Source: Histoplasma ohiense (lineage: Eukaryota > Ascomycota > Eurotiomycetes > Onygenales > Ajellomycetaceae). From it: 64,000 bases of DNA. The position numbers and the translations under genes were made by a program. The notes under the pieces are model-generated. The model saw only the letters and a program-made list of their open reading frames with translations, did no database searches and was not told where the DNA came from. This document shows positions 33,501 to 44,900 of the stretch, piece by piece; the first letter of the stretch is position 1; each line of letters starts with the position of its first letter. The stretch spans positions 4,283,001-4,347,000 of the forward strand of contig JAEVHH010000005.1 of the NCBI GenBank assembly GCA_017607445.1. The letters are read 5' to 3'.

Positions 33501-34226
33501 GACAACTGAAGCAATCTGCTGCCACATGCTGAGATTGCAATTAACAGTCAAGATTTCACTACAACAGATGTAAGCTCATTCTTTCTTCTACATGAATACA
33601 ACTTAGAGGTTCTGGACTTCCCTGAGACTCTCTGAGAAACCGCATATGCCTGCAGCCTCATACAGACAGCAGAGAACATTGTGAGCAAGCTGAAGAAAGT
33701 CTGTGAATAAGCAGAAGCTTCAATGACCAGCACTCAGCAAGATTATGAGAATCAAGTAAACATCAGAAGAAGTTCTGTGATCTGATATCATATAGAAGAC
33801 AAAGTCTGACTAGATCTCAAGAACATAAGAACAGACCACTCCTTGCATATGCTAGATTATCACCACACCAAGTATACAGTGAAGAAAGTGCTAGACACAC
33901 ATGATTATCAACTCAACACTCTGTCTGGCATCCATGACATCTTTCATACAAACCTACTCCAACCCACAGCTGAGAATCCATTCCCCTCTCAGAGAACTTT
34001 CAATTGACAGCCATCTGTCATTGTAGAAGAAGATAACAAACTTGAGTGGGAAATCAAAGCAATTCTTGATGATAGAATCAACCACCACTGCTGTGAATAC
34101 CTCATCAAATGAATAGAATATGATTGTCCAATCTGAGAATCTGTGTCTGCCTTGAAGGACACCACCACCCTCGACATCTATGAGTCCTCACTCACTCCAG
34201 TAGAGGGGGATAATGTGATGGATTAG
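30540..34226 (+). pseudogene. pol of gypsy D (protease, RT, RNase H, integrase, chromodomain)
   Basis: Frame -1 relative to gag. Protease AMIDSDFLHYTLID at about 30705-30746 (family DSG; Gly now Asp). A long open stretch at 30966-31268. RT: VDY-stop-GLNK at about 31488-31508 and intact YMDD at 31782-31793. RNase H at about 32150-32470 with ETDTSDY. Integrase: HNCDCCGS near 33050, AIDFAVSL near 33150, VSDRDSQF near 33330, TERMIQMIKN near 33440. The chromodomain remnant is near 34050-34180 (WEIKAILDDRIN ... SVSALKDTT). The frame ends at TAG 34224-34226, 13 bases inside the 3' LTR. Around 30 stops, mostly TGA. Confidence 0.9.
34199..34213 (+). other. Polypurine tract of gypsy D
   Basis: AGTAGAGGGGGATAA directly before the 3' LTR. 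It also encodes part of the pol C-terminus (VEGD). Confidence 0.8.
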
Positions 34227-34747
34227 TATCTGTTAGTAATCAACTTATGCAACCAACTCCTCTTCTGCATCTGCTTGTTTCTGATTGCTGTGACTTTGTG
34301 TAACTCTCAATGTTCTTCTGCTCTGTGCTTTGTGCTTGTGTAGTTTCTAATGATTCTTCTGTGTAGCTCTTAATGTTCTTCCACTCTGTGCTCTGCACTT
34401 GTGTAGTCTTTAATGATTCTTCTGTGTAGCTTCTAATGTTCTTCTGCTCTGTGTTCTGTGCTTGTGTAGTCTCTAATGATTCTTCTGTGTAGCTCTCAAT
34501 GATTCTCCCATCTCATGCTCTGTGCTTGTGTAGTCTCTAATGATTCTTATGTGTACCTCTTAATGTTCTTCCACTCTGTGCTCCACTGTGGAGCGGCTTC
34601 TGATATTCTTCTGCCCCAAACTTTCCTCTATAAGAACCCTCTTCGTACGACCCTTTCTTCTGATTTCTTTTCTCTTTCTTTTCTTAATCAATTCGTAATC
34701 TGTAATTAGGATAGTATCAAATCGTTAATCGAAGTACGCCCATTACA
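34214..34747 (+). repeat. 3' LTR of gypsy D (534 bp)
   Basis: Same length as the 5' LTR. Differences are nearly all C/T or G/A at CC or CG positions, in both directions (ACGGG/ATGGA, CACCCG/TATCTG, CAATC/CAACC), which means both LTRs mutated after insertion. Confidence 0.95.
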
Positions 34748-36636
34748 TTCTGATTTCTTTGTAAATAGTATAGATGCTGTAGTGAGTGAGTTGCTAACAC
34801 AAATGAAGCCTTTATTCAGTAATTCATTGAGTGTTTTTCATAGAACAAAAAGCTTATTGTGTGATATACTGTAGAGAGAATCTCAGAGTAATTGTGAGTT
34901 TTTATTATTTTTCTTGATGAGCTCAATTGTATAATCTATACTGAGTTTTTAATGAAAGAGAAGCTTTTCAGCTTCTTTCTCATCAAATACATCTGTGAAA
35001 TTTTCATATAATTCAAGTAGTTTCTTGTGTGATTTCTTGAAATCTTTGAGTTCTAGCTTTTCTAACATTTTTTTGATATTCATTATACTAGCAGCAAACA
35101 CTTGGATGTTCTTCTTCTCATGCACTTAATGAGTTAGTAGTTTGTACACTTTCACTGATATTTGAGTGAGATCAGCAGTTCTATTGACATCTTTCTCATA
35201 AACACAGTCATCTTCTGAGAAAATAAGACAGTAGTTGAATGTGTTCAACAAGGTTTCAAATTCTATAAGTCATGATAGACTGAGTATTAGATTATACTCA
35301 AGATTTTGTATTTTATATATGTATACATTTTTTTTCTCATGTTCTTCTATATCAATATTAAATCTTATCATGTTGTAGGAGGTGAATCCTCTGAGATCAT
35401 TAAATCCACTGAGTTTACACAGTTTGAAAAAGAAAATACACTGAAGCTTATACTTCTCAATCAGCTAAGTGTCTATAAGAGTGTAATGAAGAAAATCACT
35501 GTCTATCATTGCTTATACATTGACTAGACTATTTACAATAGCAGAGATTATGATTGTATTTGTTTGTATTTTCTGCTTGAATCTTCAGCTAGCTTTCTGT
35601 TTCTTGAGTTTTCATTTATATTTTAGAGTGAGAGCTTTTCTTTTTCCTGTTCTTACTTGTCCACAGACAATGCAGTGTTCACACATGTAAAGGATTTATT
35701 CAAAATGATTGCATTCAGACATTGATTTGTGAAGTGCTCTGATTTATCACAGTATATACAGACTTCTCTGACAATTCAGTCAGCAGTATTTTTTTCTGAG
35801 ACATTGAGAACTCTCAGATGACTTGTGTTTATATATAAGACTCAGTTTATTGATTCTGATTTGAAGATGAGAGATGCTGCAGAGTGATTCAGAGTATATA
35901 TATTTATTCAGTGAAATTCTCTGCAATTTTGAAGTGTGTGAAACTGAGACAGATTGTTGTTCAACAGACAAAGATCAGCACAGAATTCATTGTATATTGA
36001 GAACTTCAGATACTCTATATTTCAGTTATGCAACTGAAAGTTCAAATTCTTGAACAGTATATTGATTTTGATGACATTGTTTCAATCTTGCTCTTCTGCT
36101 TCTAGAAGCTTGCAATTGAATTCAGAAAGATAAGTTGTCAATATAATATTCATCTAATAAATCTGATTAAATCAGTCTAATATCTTGATTTGAAGTATAG
36201 AATTGAGAAAGAGAGAGTTGAGTTGTTGAAAGACTAGCTCTGACATACACTGATCATTCTGACAATGATTCATTCAGAGTTGAAATTTTGCTAATGTATT
36301 GTCATTCAATCTGCTATAAATATATCACACTTGATTGAATAGTGAGTCTATTGCTCATTCATTGATGTTCAATTTGATGTTTGCTTTTGACTTTCACACA
36401 AGATAGAGCACTAGATCTTCTTCATATTTATCAAGAATTGAAAGTTTCTCTCTTGAGAGCTTTTCATGAAATGTGAGTGTAAAAGAAATGATGAATGTGA
36501 GAGTGCTCATCTCAACAAATCATTGATGCAATTCAGTCATCTGTAGTACTTGCTGCTGAAGAATACTTCATAGATCTAAGTTGTCATTCACTGTGTTCAG
36601 ATGCAGCAGATGTTTATAGAATTATTCATAATTCAT
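34748..36636 (-). pseudogene. Gypsy E RT N-terminal part, protease and gag
   Basis: Minus strand. The gag start is ATG 36636 (MNYEQ-type); a clean gag stretch lies at 35780-35971 and the zinc knuckle near 35745-35790. Protease/RT linker near 35090-35540. It joins 28638 across the D insertion to restore RT. Heavily mutated. Confidence 0.82.
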
Positions 36637-36975
36637 TTCAATATCTAAAAATATGTAATAATAATAAAAAAGAAAAAGAGATATTTGTAGACACTCAGTT
36701 CTCTCACAGACACTATTCACAGTGTTGTGGTACTAAGTTTATCAAACTTCTTCATGAACACTATTCACAATGTTACAATTCATAGACATTTGAGTCTCTT
36801 CATAGAATACAGTTGATTGTGTCTTGAATATTTAGATACAACAGTCTATATAACTAATAATAAGAACACTCAGATTTATAAGAGATCTTTTGTAATAACT
36901 AGATACTCAGATCTGTAAATGATACATTTAAATATAAAAATTAATAATAAAACACTCAGATTTTAAACACAGAAG

Positions 36976-36988
36976 AATCAATTCATAA
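36976..36988 (-). other. Primer-binding region of gypsy E
   Basis: On the minus strand TTATGAATTGATT follows the LTR. It corresponds to TTACAAATTGATT of D. TG here and CA in D both derive from CG. Confidence 0.55.
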
Positions 36989-37154
36989 TATAATAGATGT
37001 ACTTCAATTAACAATTTGATACTATTCTAATTACAGATTATAAATTGATTAAGAAAAGAAAGAGAAAAGAAATTAGAAGAAAAAATCATACAAAGAAGAT
37101 TTTTATAGAGAGAAGTTTAGAGTGAAAGAATATCAGAAGCTACTTTACAGTGAA

Positions 37155-37745
37155 TGTATGTATGTATGTATTGGTTTAACATCTCAGAGAAGACACAGGC
37201 AATGCCTGCACTTCAAAGGCCTTCTGAAGGGCATGAGGACATGCTACACTGGAGAAATCTCTATATACACAGTAATGATAGACACAGGATTCAGATAGCA
37301 ACTCTTGAGAAGACTCAGTCTATATAGACTGTACATCCACTTCTGGCCCGATGTATGGCCATTCATGATAGAGATTATCAAAGCACACAAGTGCTACGGC
37401 AGGGCGATTGCTTGCAAGGAGCAGCAGCAGGACAATTGCTCGCAGGGAGCAGCGGCAGGGCGATTGCTCGTAGTGAGCAGCAGCAGGGTGATTGCTCGCA
37501 GGGAGCAGCGGCAGGGTGATTGCTCACAGAGAGCAGAGGCAGGGCGGAGGCAGGGCGATTGCTCGCAGAGAGCAGCGGCAGGATGATTGCTCACAGAGAG
37601 CAAAGATCAAGGCCTGAAGGCCAATGAATGCTGAGTTCACTAAGAATCAGACACTCATAACAAACCACTCTGCTCTTGACCATCATCACTAGATGATGTT
37701 ACCAGGCTGCATCATGAGGAGGTGGCAGAGTTGGACTTCACAGCC
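37155..37745 (-). mobile_element. SINE-like element with LINE-X 3' end and internal VNTR
   Basis: Perfect 15-bp TSD CTACTTTACAGTGAA at 37140-37154 and 37746-37760. On the minus strand it has a unique head (GGGCTGTGAAGTCCAACTC), a 28-bp repeat array, then about 210 bp clearly homologous to the LINE-X 3' end (compare 2945-3160), with the terminal TTAAACCAATACAT and (ACAT)n tail. It keeps CGGGCC where LINE-X copies have TGAGTC, so it is little mutated. No coding capacity. The head could not be assigned to tRNA, 5S or 7SL RNA. Confidence 0.82.
37391..37605 (-). repeat. 28-bp minisatellite inside the SINE-like element
   Basis: About seven copies of a 28-bp unit such as GAGCAGCGGCAGGGCGATTG followed by CTCGCAGG. 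GC- and CpG-rich in an otherwise CpG-poor window. Confidence 0.88.
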
Positions 37746-37950
37746 CTACTTTACAGTGAAGCACAGAGTGAAAGAACATTAAGAGCTATACAAAAAAATC
37801 ATTAGAAACTACACAAATACAGAGTATAAAATGAGAGAATTATTAAAAGCTATATAGAAGAATTGTTAAAGACTATATAAACACAGAGCACAGAGCAGAA
37901 GAATATCAAAGATTACATAAAATCACAATAATCAGAAATAAGTAAATTCA

Positions 37951-38421
37951 TGTAACAGATGTACTTCAATTAACAATTTGGTACTATTCTAATTACAGAT
38001 TATGAATTGATTAAGAAAAGAAAGAAAAAAGAAATCAGAAGAAAAGGTTATATGAAGAGGGTTCTTATAGAGAAAAGTTCAAGATGAAAGAATATCAGAA
38101 GCTGCTTCACAGTGAAGTGTGAAGTGAAAGAACATTAAGAAGTACATGTAAGAATCATTAGAAACTACATGAATGTGAAGTATGAGACAGAGAAATCATT
38201 GAGAGCTACACAGAAGAATTATTAGAGGCTATACAAGTACAGAGTATGAAGTAGAAGAATATTAAAAGCTATATAAAAGAATTGTTAGAAACTACACAAG
38301 CACAGAGCACAGAGCAGAAGAACATTGAGAATTACACAAGATCACAACAGTCAGAAACAAGCAGATACAAAAGAAAAATTGATTGCATAAGTTAATTACT
38401 AATGAATACTAACTCATCACA
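37951..38421 (-). repeat. 3' LTR of gypsy C (471 bp)
   Basis: Reads TGTAACAGATG at the left and ends ACTCATCACA at 38421. Next to it TTATCCCTCTCTATCAG (38422-38438) is the complement of the polypurine tract. Confidence 0.88.
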
Positions 38422-38438
38422 TTATCCCTCTCTATCAG

Positions 38439-39106
38439 AGTGAGTGAGAACTTATAGATATCAAGAGCAGCAGTGTTCTTTAAAATGAATACAGATTCAC
38501 AGATTGAACAATTGTATTCTATTCATTTGATGAGGTATTTGCAGCAGCAATGGTTGATTCTATTGTCAAGAATTGCTTTGATTTCTCACTTGAGTTCATT
38601 GTCTTCTTCTACAATGATGAGTGACTGTCAATCAGAGATTCTCTGTGAGAGGAATGAATTCTCAGCTGCAGATCAGAGCAGATTTGTATGAAAGATATTA
38701 TGAATATCAGATGAGATGTTGAGTTGATAATTGTGTATGTCTAGCACTTTCTTCATCATATATTTGATATAATGATAATCTAGTGTATACAAGAAGTGAT
38801 TCATTCTTATATTCTTGAGATTCAGTCAGACTTTGTTTTCTATATAATATCAGATTACAGAACTTCTTCTGATGTTTGCTTGATTCTTATAATTTTACTA
38901 AACACTGATCATTGAAGCTTCTGCTCATTCATGAGCTTTCTTCAACTTGTTCATGATATTCTCTGCTGTCTGTATGAGACTGCAGATGTACACAGTTTCT
39001 CAGAGAGTCTCAGAGAAGTTCAGAATCTCTAAGTTGTATCTGTGTAGAAGAAAGAATGAGCTTACATCTGTTGTGATGAAATCTCAACTGTTAATTGCAA
39101 TCTCAG
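38439..39106 (-). pseudogene. Gypsy C pol, integrase C-terminus and chromodomain
   Basis: Matches D 33540-34190 on the opposite strand. The right end is the 14-bp TSD of LINE-2. Broken by stops. Confidence 0.8.
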
Positions 39107-39519
39107 TTATTATTATTATTATTCTTCTTCAATTATAGATGTATACAGTCAGTGACTATGACATCTACCTGAAATACTTCAGGATTTTTCAAATCAAGAA
39201 TATTCTAATATACAAAAACAATTTGACACATGCATTAACAGAATTCCAGCCCAGAATCAAACAACTATTCAAAGTATTCAATTCAAAAATAAAATCAAAA
39301 GAATGTCAATGGGTTAGCACAACTCAACTTCAAAACAAAGGAAATAAATATTATAAAAGACAGCAGCTATTAAAAATCAACAGAAAAGAAAAAACATTTA
39401 CAATGACTATTATCAACAAATAATGAAGCAAACTGCTTGAAACAAATGAAAATTAACAATAAACAAAGTTAAAGAAAAGATCAAAATAAAATAAACAAAA
39501 ACAACTGATCTAAATATCA
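39107..39519 (-). other. LINE-2 3' untranslated region and AAT tail
   Basis: Begins after the ORF2 stop near 39520 and ends in (AAT)n. It contains the block TTCTGGGCTGGAATTCTG (minus strand, about 39238-39257) shared with the stubs and with the tRNA-headed SINE. Confidence 0.75.
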
Positions 39520-39987
39520 TCAAGTGACACTATTCAAAAAAGCTCTTGTAGCAACATTGGACTCATTTAAATATTCAATTAAGAACATATTTCCAGCTTT
39601 AGTATTGAATAACAAACTCAAACTTAACTGATTCAGTTGATACTTCTCTCTCAGTCTCAATCTTAGTTCTGAATACTTTGTACAAAGTAACAGAAGATGC
39701 TCTGGATTTTCATATAACTGACAATCTGAATATAGATCATTTAAATCATCTTTAAACTTTGCTAAATATGATTTGAAATATCCATGTCCAAGCTTTAGCT
39801 GCATTATTGTAGCAAAAAGTTTCTTCTTACACTTTATTGAGCAAGTCTTTCACTTTGGCTTAGTTTCAAATCTGGAATAATGCACACTTTTTCTTTGCAT
39901 GAATCAGACATCTTGTCACTTTTGTAAACATAATTCTCTTATTCTTCTTTTAATAAAAGACCATGTTACAATTCTTTGACAGCAGAC
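39520..39987 (-). pseudogene. LINE-2 ORF2 C-terminal zinc-binding domain
   Basis: The minus-strand frame of 39804-39520 reads MQLKLGHGYFKSYLAKF ... CQLYENPEHLLLLC, the C-terminal Cys/His domain typical of Tad/I LINEs (C...E-x2-HLLL-x-C). The frame is the same as RNase H at 47094-47700 once the 7,111 bp of gypsy G plus one TSD copy are removed. Two TGA or TAG stops lie between. Confidence 0.85.
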
Positions 39988-40369
39988 TGTAAGCAGCGGT
40001 ATGAGGATCAGCTGCTTATATCACAAGAAGTCCTTAAGACTCTGCAAGGATTAAGTTGTAGAAGATAATATGGTAATATATTGAAGGGGATTCGGATTAA
40101 TATTGATATTGTAGAATGTAGAGGTCAAATTAAAACAGAATGATCCACTGACCTCTAGAAGATTGAGTCAGCTGCTATCTATATACACAGTATTGTAAAC
40201 AGATTGAACTTACTATGATGTAGATGGCATAGTATGATGCAAGTGGCAAGATAATACCTTGATTTCAAATCTGATATGATGTTGATGATGCTATGTTCAG
40301 TGATGTCATATCTTTAGAGCAATTGCCAATTTCAGTCTAGCACTGATAACTTAGTATAGATTTCTTACA
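39988..40369 (-). repeat. 3' LTR of gypsy G (382 bp)
   Basis: Begins TGTAAGCAGCGGTATGAGG and ends AGATTTCTTACA on the plus strand. It differs from the other LTR by transitions only as far as I compared. Confidence 0.94.
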
Positions 40370-40385
40370 ACTGCCCCCTCTGAAA
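40370..40385 (-). other. Polypurine tract of gypsy G
   Basis: The minus strand reads TTCAGAGGGGGCAGTT directly before the 3' LTR. Confidence 0.8.
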
Positions 40386-40829
40386 GGACTGCTGTCCCAG
40401 CAGGTCAAAAAATTGTAGAGTAATTGTAGATAATTTGCAGTAATAAGCAACAGTGAATCTTTGTTGTTTCACTGATAACATAAAACTCATAGAAGTAAAT
40501 AGAATTATAACTGACAACACAGAAGTAAATAGAACCATAGAACACATGATTTCACAAAGAATATAGAGAACTAGAACCTCTGAGCAAATTCTGATTCTGA
40601 TAAGCTATTGAGAGATTCCTTCCCCCACCCCTGTCATCAATATTTCGAAGAAAGAATGTAAGTAATCACTAGAGAATCAGTGGGTTATTGATATAGAAAC
40701 ATTTGTTAACAGTAAAAGTAGTTTTTTAATGATATTTTTCAGAGAAATCTCCAGTCAGTAAGTATTGTGTTGCTTTGTCTCTATTTCCAGTAAGGGGTTG
40801 CTAACTTGCTTCAAATAGAATCAGATATT

Positions 40830-41624
40830 ATGTCATTCACTTCAGTCAATCAGTCAAGCCAGAGTCTTGTCACTGAGGAGAACATTGCAGCAGGTTCTGT
40901 GATGGAAAAAATTCTCACAGAGGACATGATCATGAATGAAGAAATCAAAGAGCAAATGAAGAAGAAGTGATACACTCACAGTCTGAAGCTGAGAAGCTGT
41001 GTCTGCTGTCTTAAATCAATAGAAGATGTTTCTCTTTGTGTTCAGAAAGTGGCATTTAAGAACTGTAAAAGATGTCATACAAATCAATCTCATTGTGATT
41101 CTGTAAGTTTATTGAAAGAATATTAAAGATTTTTAATAATCAGATTAACACTGGAATAGATCCCCTTGTGTTTCAAAGAGCAAGCAATGGCTCTAGAAGC
41201 ATTATTTCAAGAAGGTCCAGAAAAGTACATCAAATTGCTGGCTATGCAGAAGCAATTTGTAAAGGAGCTCAATGTGTATTATCTGTTCAAATGAAATAAG
41301 GTTGATGGAGACATTTCTAGCACTTCATAGTGCTGAAAGATCTGTGTTGCTGCTGACAGAATCTTTATCAAGAGGAAATCTGTTGCTGTGCTGATTTCTG
41401 CTGTTCTCTCTGCTTCTCTTGCTTCTGTGGTTGCATTGAACCCAGCCCTCTCCTCCGAAGTTCTTGTGGTTCTGCAGTGTATTGAGGACGCTCAGAAGGA
41501 AATGAATGAAAAAATGGAAAAAATGATTACATGGATGGGGGAGATGGCCCAAAATATCGAATGCTTGGAGATGATGTTTTATACAGTACATATAACCAAA
41601 GGAATTTCACTAGATAATCACTAA
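40830..41624 (+). pseudogene. Antisense Cys-rich accessory ORF of gypsy G, two exons
   Basis: It lies between pol and the 3' LTR and is read opposite to pol. Exon 1 40830-41102 (91 codons from ATG), intron 41103-41159 (57 nt, GTAAGT...TTAAC...TAG, phase 0), exon 2 41160-41624; about 245 codons in all. Exon 1 carries six cysteines spaced C-x2-C-x9-C-x8-C-x2-C-x6-C (SCVCCLKS ... LCVQKV ... NCKRCHTNQSHC). Exon 2 has an Ala/Ser/Val-rich stretch near 41380-41450, then an acidic coiled-coil-like segment (EDAQKEMNEKMEKM). Four in-frame stops, all of decay type. Same place, orientation and Cys spacing as ORF3 of gypsies A/B, though the families differ. Function unknown. Confidence 0.72.
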
Positions 41625-41989
41625 CAGATTGTAGTTGGTAGAAAGAATTGGGAAAATTGAAAGAGAATTTGATATCATGAAAGAAGAATAAATTATAGAT
41701 GGTGTTCTGAAGGGTTCTTTGAGTGTTTTTTTTTTTAAATAGTTTTTTCATCAAGAGTATAATGCTCAGAATAATATCTTGGTTCTTTGCTTTTTCCTTC
41801 TGATCAGAGTTCAAAATTGTAATGTAGCCTCATTAAACTTCTAAAACCTTATAGGATAAAAAGAAGAAGAGTGCCACTAAGTTTCAAGAATCTTTCACAG
41901 TTCAAAGCAGAAGTGTAGATAAGTAGAAACTTCAAAATCTTTATAGAAAAAAATAGAAGAACTACTAATATTATGTTCTGAAACACTTC
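41625..41989. other. Gap between the antisense ORF and pol of gypsy G
   Basis: About 365 bp, AT-rich, with a poly-T run at 41728-41738. It probably holds the 3' ends of both convergent transcripts. No ORF of note. Confidence 0.5.
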
Positions 41990-44900
41990 TTCTTAACAAG
42001 AGATTGATTTCAATTTACCTTCTCATATTCTTCAAGAAGGTTACAGAAATTCAAAAGATTATTAGAAGGTTTTCAAATGTTCTCAGTATTAGAATATTCT
42101 TTCCACTTGACAAGATATTGCTCTTTATTACAGTGCAATTGTTTATTCAAAATGGCTTCAACAAAATATTCTGTTCTGTCTTTGAGTAGAATGCCAGAAG
42201 GTTTCTTAGGTTCTTCATCTGATCTCTGATAATAGAGTTTCAACAAGGTAACATGAAAGACAGAATGCATAGATTCAAAGGTTCTTGAAAGATCTAGTTG
42301 ATATACTTGCAATCTGATGATGTTCAGAATTGTAAATGATTCAAACCATTTATCTTCAAGCTTGCAGCAAGGTCTAGAAGTTGTTATATTCATGAAAGAT
42401 AGAAGAACTTGATCTTCAATGACAAAGAATTTCTCTTGATGTCTTCTGTTATAGTATTCCACTTGCTTTTCAAAGGATTTTTGAACTTTGACTTGAAGGT
42501 TGCTTTGTATCTTTTGTAATTTCTTCACCCTTGCTGTAGCTAAGGGCTCAAGATCAATAGAGGTTACAGATTCAGATTCTTTATCAATTACCTCTCTCAG
42601 CAGAACAGAATTGTAACCTAGTAGTGCTTGAAACAGTGACATATCAATAGATGCTTGAGAAACAGAATTGTAGATGAATTGTGTCTGTGGAAGTAGATTC
42701 ACCCAGTTATTCTGATGATAGTTTGAGTATGCTCATAAATAGTTCTCTAATGTTTGGTTCTGACATTTCATTTGCCCATCAGTTTGAGGGTGGAATGCTG
42801 TACTCAGGTTGCACTTAACTCATAAATAATAACAGAATATTGATCAGTAGTGACTGGTAAACAACTTATCTCTATCAGATATGATAGACAAAGATGAACT
42901 GTAATCACTTAGAATAGTATCTATGAACAACTCTGCAAAATCAGAAGCAGTAATTGAAGTCATGCAAGGAAAGTACTTAGCTAGTTTAGTATAGCAGTTC
43001 AGTATGACCAAAATACTATCATAGATGATTCCCTTTCAAATTACTGGTGGTAATTCAACAATGAAATTCATAGCAAGAGAACTGAACAGCCTAGTAGACA
43101 TGGGAATTTTGATAAATTGCTCATATGGTTTATGTCTTTTAGCTTTAATATGCTGGCAGATATCACACTCTCTGACATACATTTTGACATCTTTTCAGAG
43201 TGTATTTCAGTAATATTTGTGATATAGAAGCTCTAAGGTTCTGGCAATATCAAAGTGATCTGTTCAGAGATCATCATAATGTATTCATAATAACTTCTGA
43301 ATGATTGCTTTGCTAGAGAGAATGTAGATAGTATGATTGTGATGTAGAAGTCCACAATCTTCATCTACTCATCAGATAATTGAAGATTCTTTGAAAATAT
43401 TGAAGACTTTTCTAAGAGTTCCAGACTCTGCACTATTCTCAACTTCTTGACTTTGAGTTATAGTAAAGGCATCCCTCTTCTGTAATTCTTTAATGAAGTC
43501 TAGAAGCTGATTAGTAGGTGGTTTGTGATCTGTTTCATTCTCAGCAGCTTTCATTACTGCTAGATGTGGCACAAGAAGTTCATGATCTTCAGTGCCAGTT
43601 TCAAAGAAATCTTGAAAACAAGAATACTCTGCAGAACAATCTGAGCTTCTCTGTATCAAAAATGATTTGATATCTACTAAGCTGTTCTGATCAGAGTCAT
43701 GAAGTCTCTGATGGATTTTTTTCTGTAGAATCAGCAGCATTGACAGCTTTGAGTCTACATCCTCAGAGGAAATAATATAGTCTGAATGTCTTGAAGATGA
43801 ATCAGTGAGATTTAGTCATTCTGATTGATAGATCATATAGAAATCATAAACAGATAGCTCTTTCACTCAATGTGCTTGATGATTGTTCAAGCTTTTGATA
43901 CTAAGAAAGTATTTCAGATTATCATGGTTGATTATGATCTGAATTGAGTACAGATTGCCTTGCAGATAGTGTCATCAGTGACAAAATGATGTCACTATAA
44001 TCAGAAGTTTCAAATCATGGATGTCATAGTTTCTTACAATGAGTCTTCACTCTTTTCTTTGAGTAGACACTGAATTATCTATGTTTTTGCTTCATTCTGA
44101 TGCTATTTCTATAGCTTCTTGATAGATTTCTGGTACTGATTCTAGATGTTGAGATAGAATACCAGCAATTCCATCCTTGCTTGCATTCATTTTGACTTGG
44201 GTTTCCTTCCATGAATCATAATGAATCAGTAGAATAGCTTGTGCAAATGCTTCTTTCAAATTTACAAAAGCTTTTCTTGCTGAATCACTAAGTTGGAACT
44301 TAGTTTGCTTATCTGTAGCATTTTGAAGAAGATCTGTAAGAGATGCAGCTATTCATGAAAAAGCATATATGAATCTGTGATAAAAGTTTGCAAATTCTAT
44401 GAAAACTTGAATATCATGGACACCTTTAGATTCCAGCCAATTTAGAATAGTTTCGACTTGGTTGTGATCCATGGCTATACCAGTAGGTGATACAATATAG
44501 CCAAGAAATTCAACCTCAGTAGTGAAAAAGATGCATTTGCTTTTCTTAGTATAAAGTTGATATTTTCATAAGTGTTTGAAGATTAATCAGAGATGTTTTG
44601 TGTGATCTTTGATATTTTGAAAATAGATAAGAATGTCATCAAGATAAACAATGCAACAGATATCAACTAGGCCTTTCAGCACTTCATTGATATAAGATTG
44701 GAATGTAGCAGAAGCATTACAGAGCTCCATAGACATAACTTAGAATTTGTAGCTGCTGTATCAAGTTCAAAACACTGTTTTCCATTCATCTCCTTCTGCT
44801 ATTCATATGTGATAGTAGGCATCTTGGAGATCTATTTTAGAGAAGATGATAGCACTCTGTAATTGATCTAACATTTCTTCAATGTGAGGGATTGAATATC

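Larger units (their letters stand above)
28639..34747 (+). mobile_element. Gypsy D: complete chromovirus, moderately decayed, inserted in gypsy E
   Basis: 534-bp LTRs at 28639-29172 and 34214-34747 (TGTGAYGG...TTACA) and a perfect 5-bp TSD TTCTG. Inside: leader, gag with CCHC knuckle, pol in the -1 frame (protease, RT with intact YMDD, RNase H, integrase with D-D-E blocks, chromodomain), and a polypurine tract. It retains far more CG and CC than E or C, so it is younger, but TGA stops have already broken gag and pol. A 13-nt sequence after the 5' LTR is complementary to an LTR site, suggesting Tf1-like self-priming. Confidence 0.96.
27898..37950 (-). mobile_element. Gypsy E: old chromovirus of the D/C family, split by D and a SINE-like element
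   Basis: Minus-strand element. 27898-28638 holds the RNase H and RT end, 34748-36988 the rest of RT, protease and gag, and 36989-37950 most of the 5' LTR. Its 3' part lies beyond hAT2, left of the window, and its last ~40 LTR bases lie beyond gypsy C, right of the window. D sits in its RT (TSD TTCTG at 28634-28638 and 34748-34752; empty site in C near 53232). Saturated with decay-type stops. Confidence 0.88.
36989..37950 (-). repeat. 5' LTR of gypsy E, split by a SINE-like element and cut by gypsy C
   Basis: Segments 36989-37154 and 37761-37950. It aligns with the C LTR (37951-38421) and the D LTRs. The outermost ~40 bases are missing here because gypsy C inserted at 37951; they should lie right of the window. 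Confidence 0.82.

Noticed and set aside
37391..37605. CRISPR-like or coding repeat (RREQRQGDCSQ type peptide)
   Set aside because: A 28-bp minisatellite inside a non-coding SINE-like element. 28 is not a multiple of 3, so no frame is maintained.
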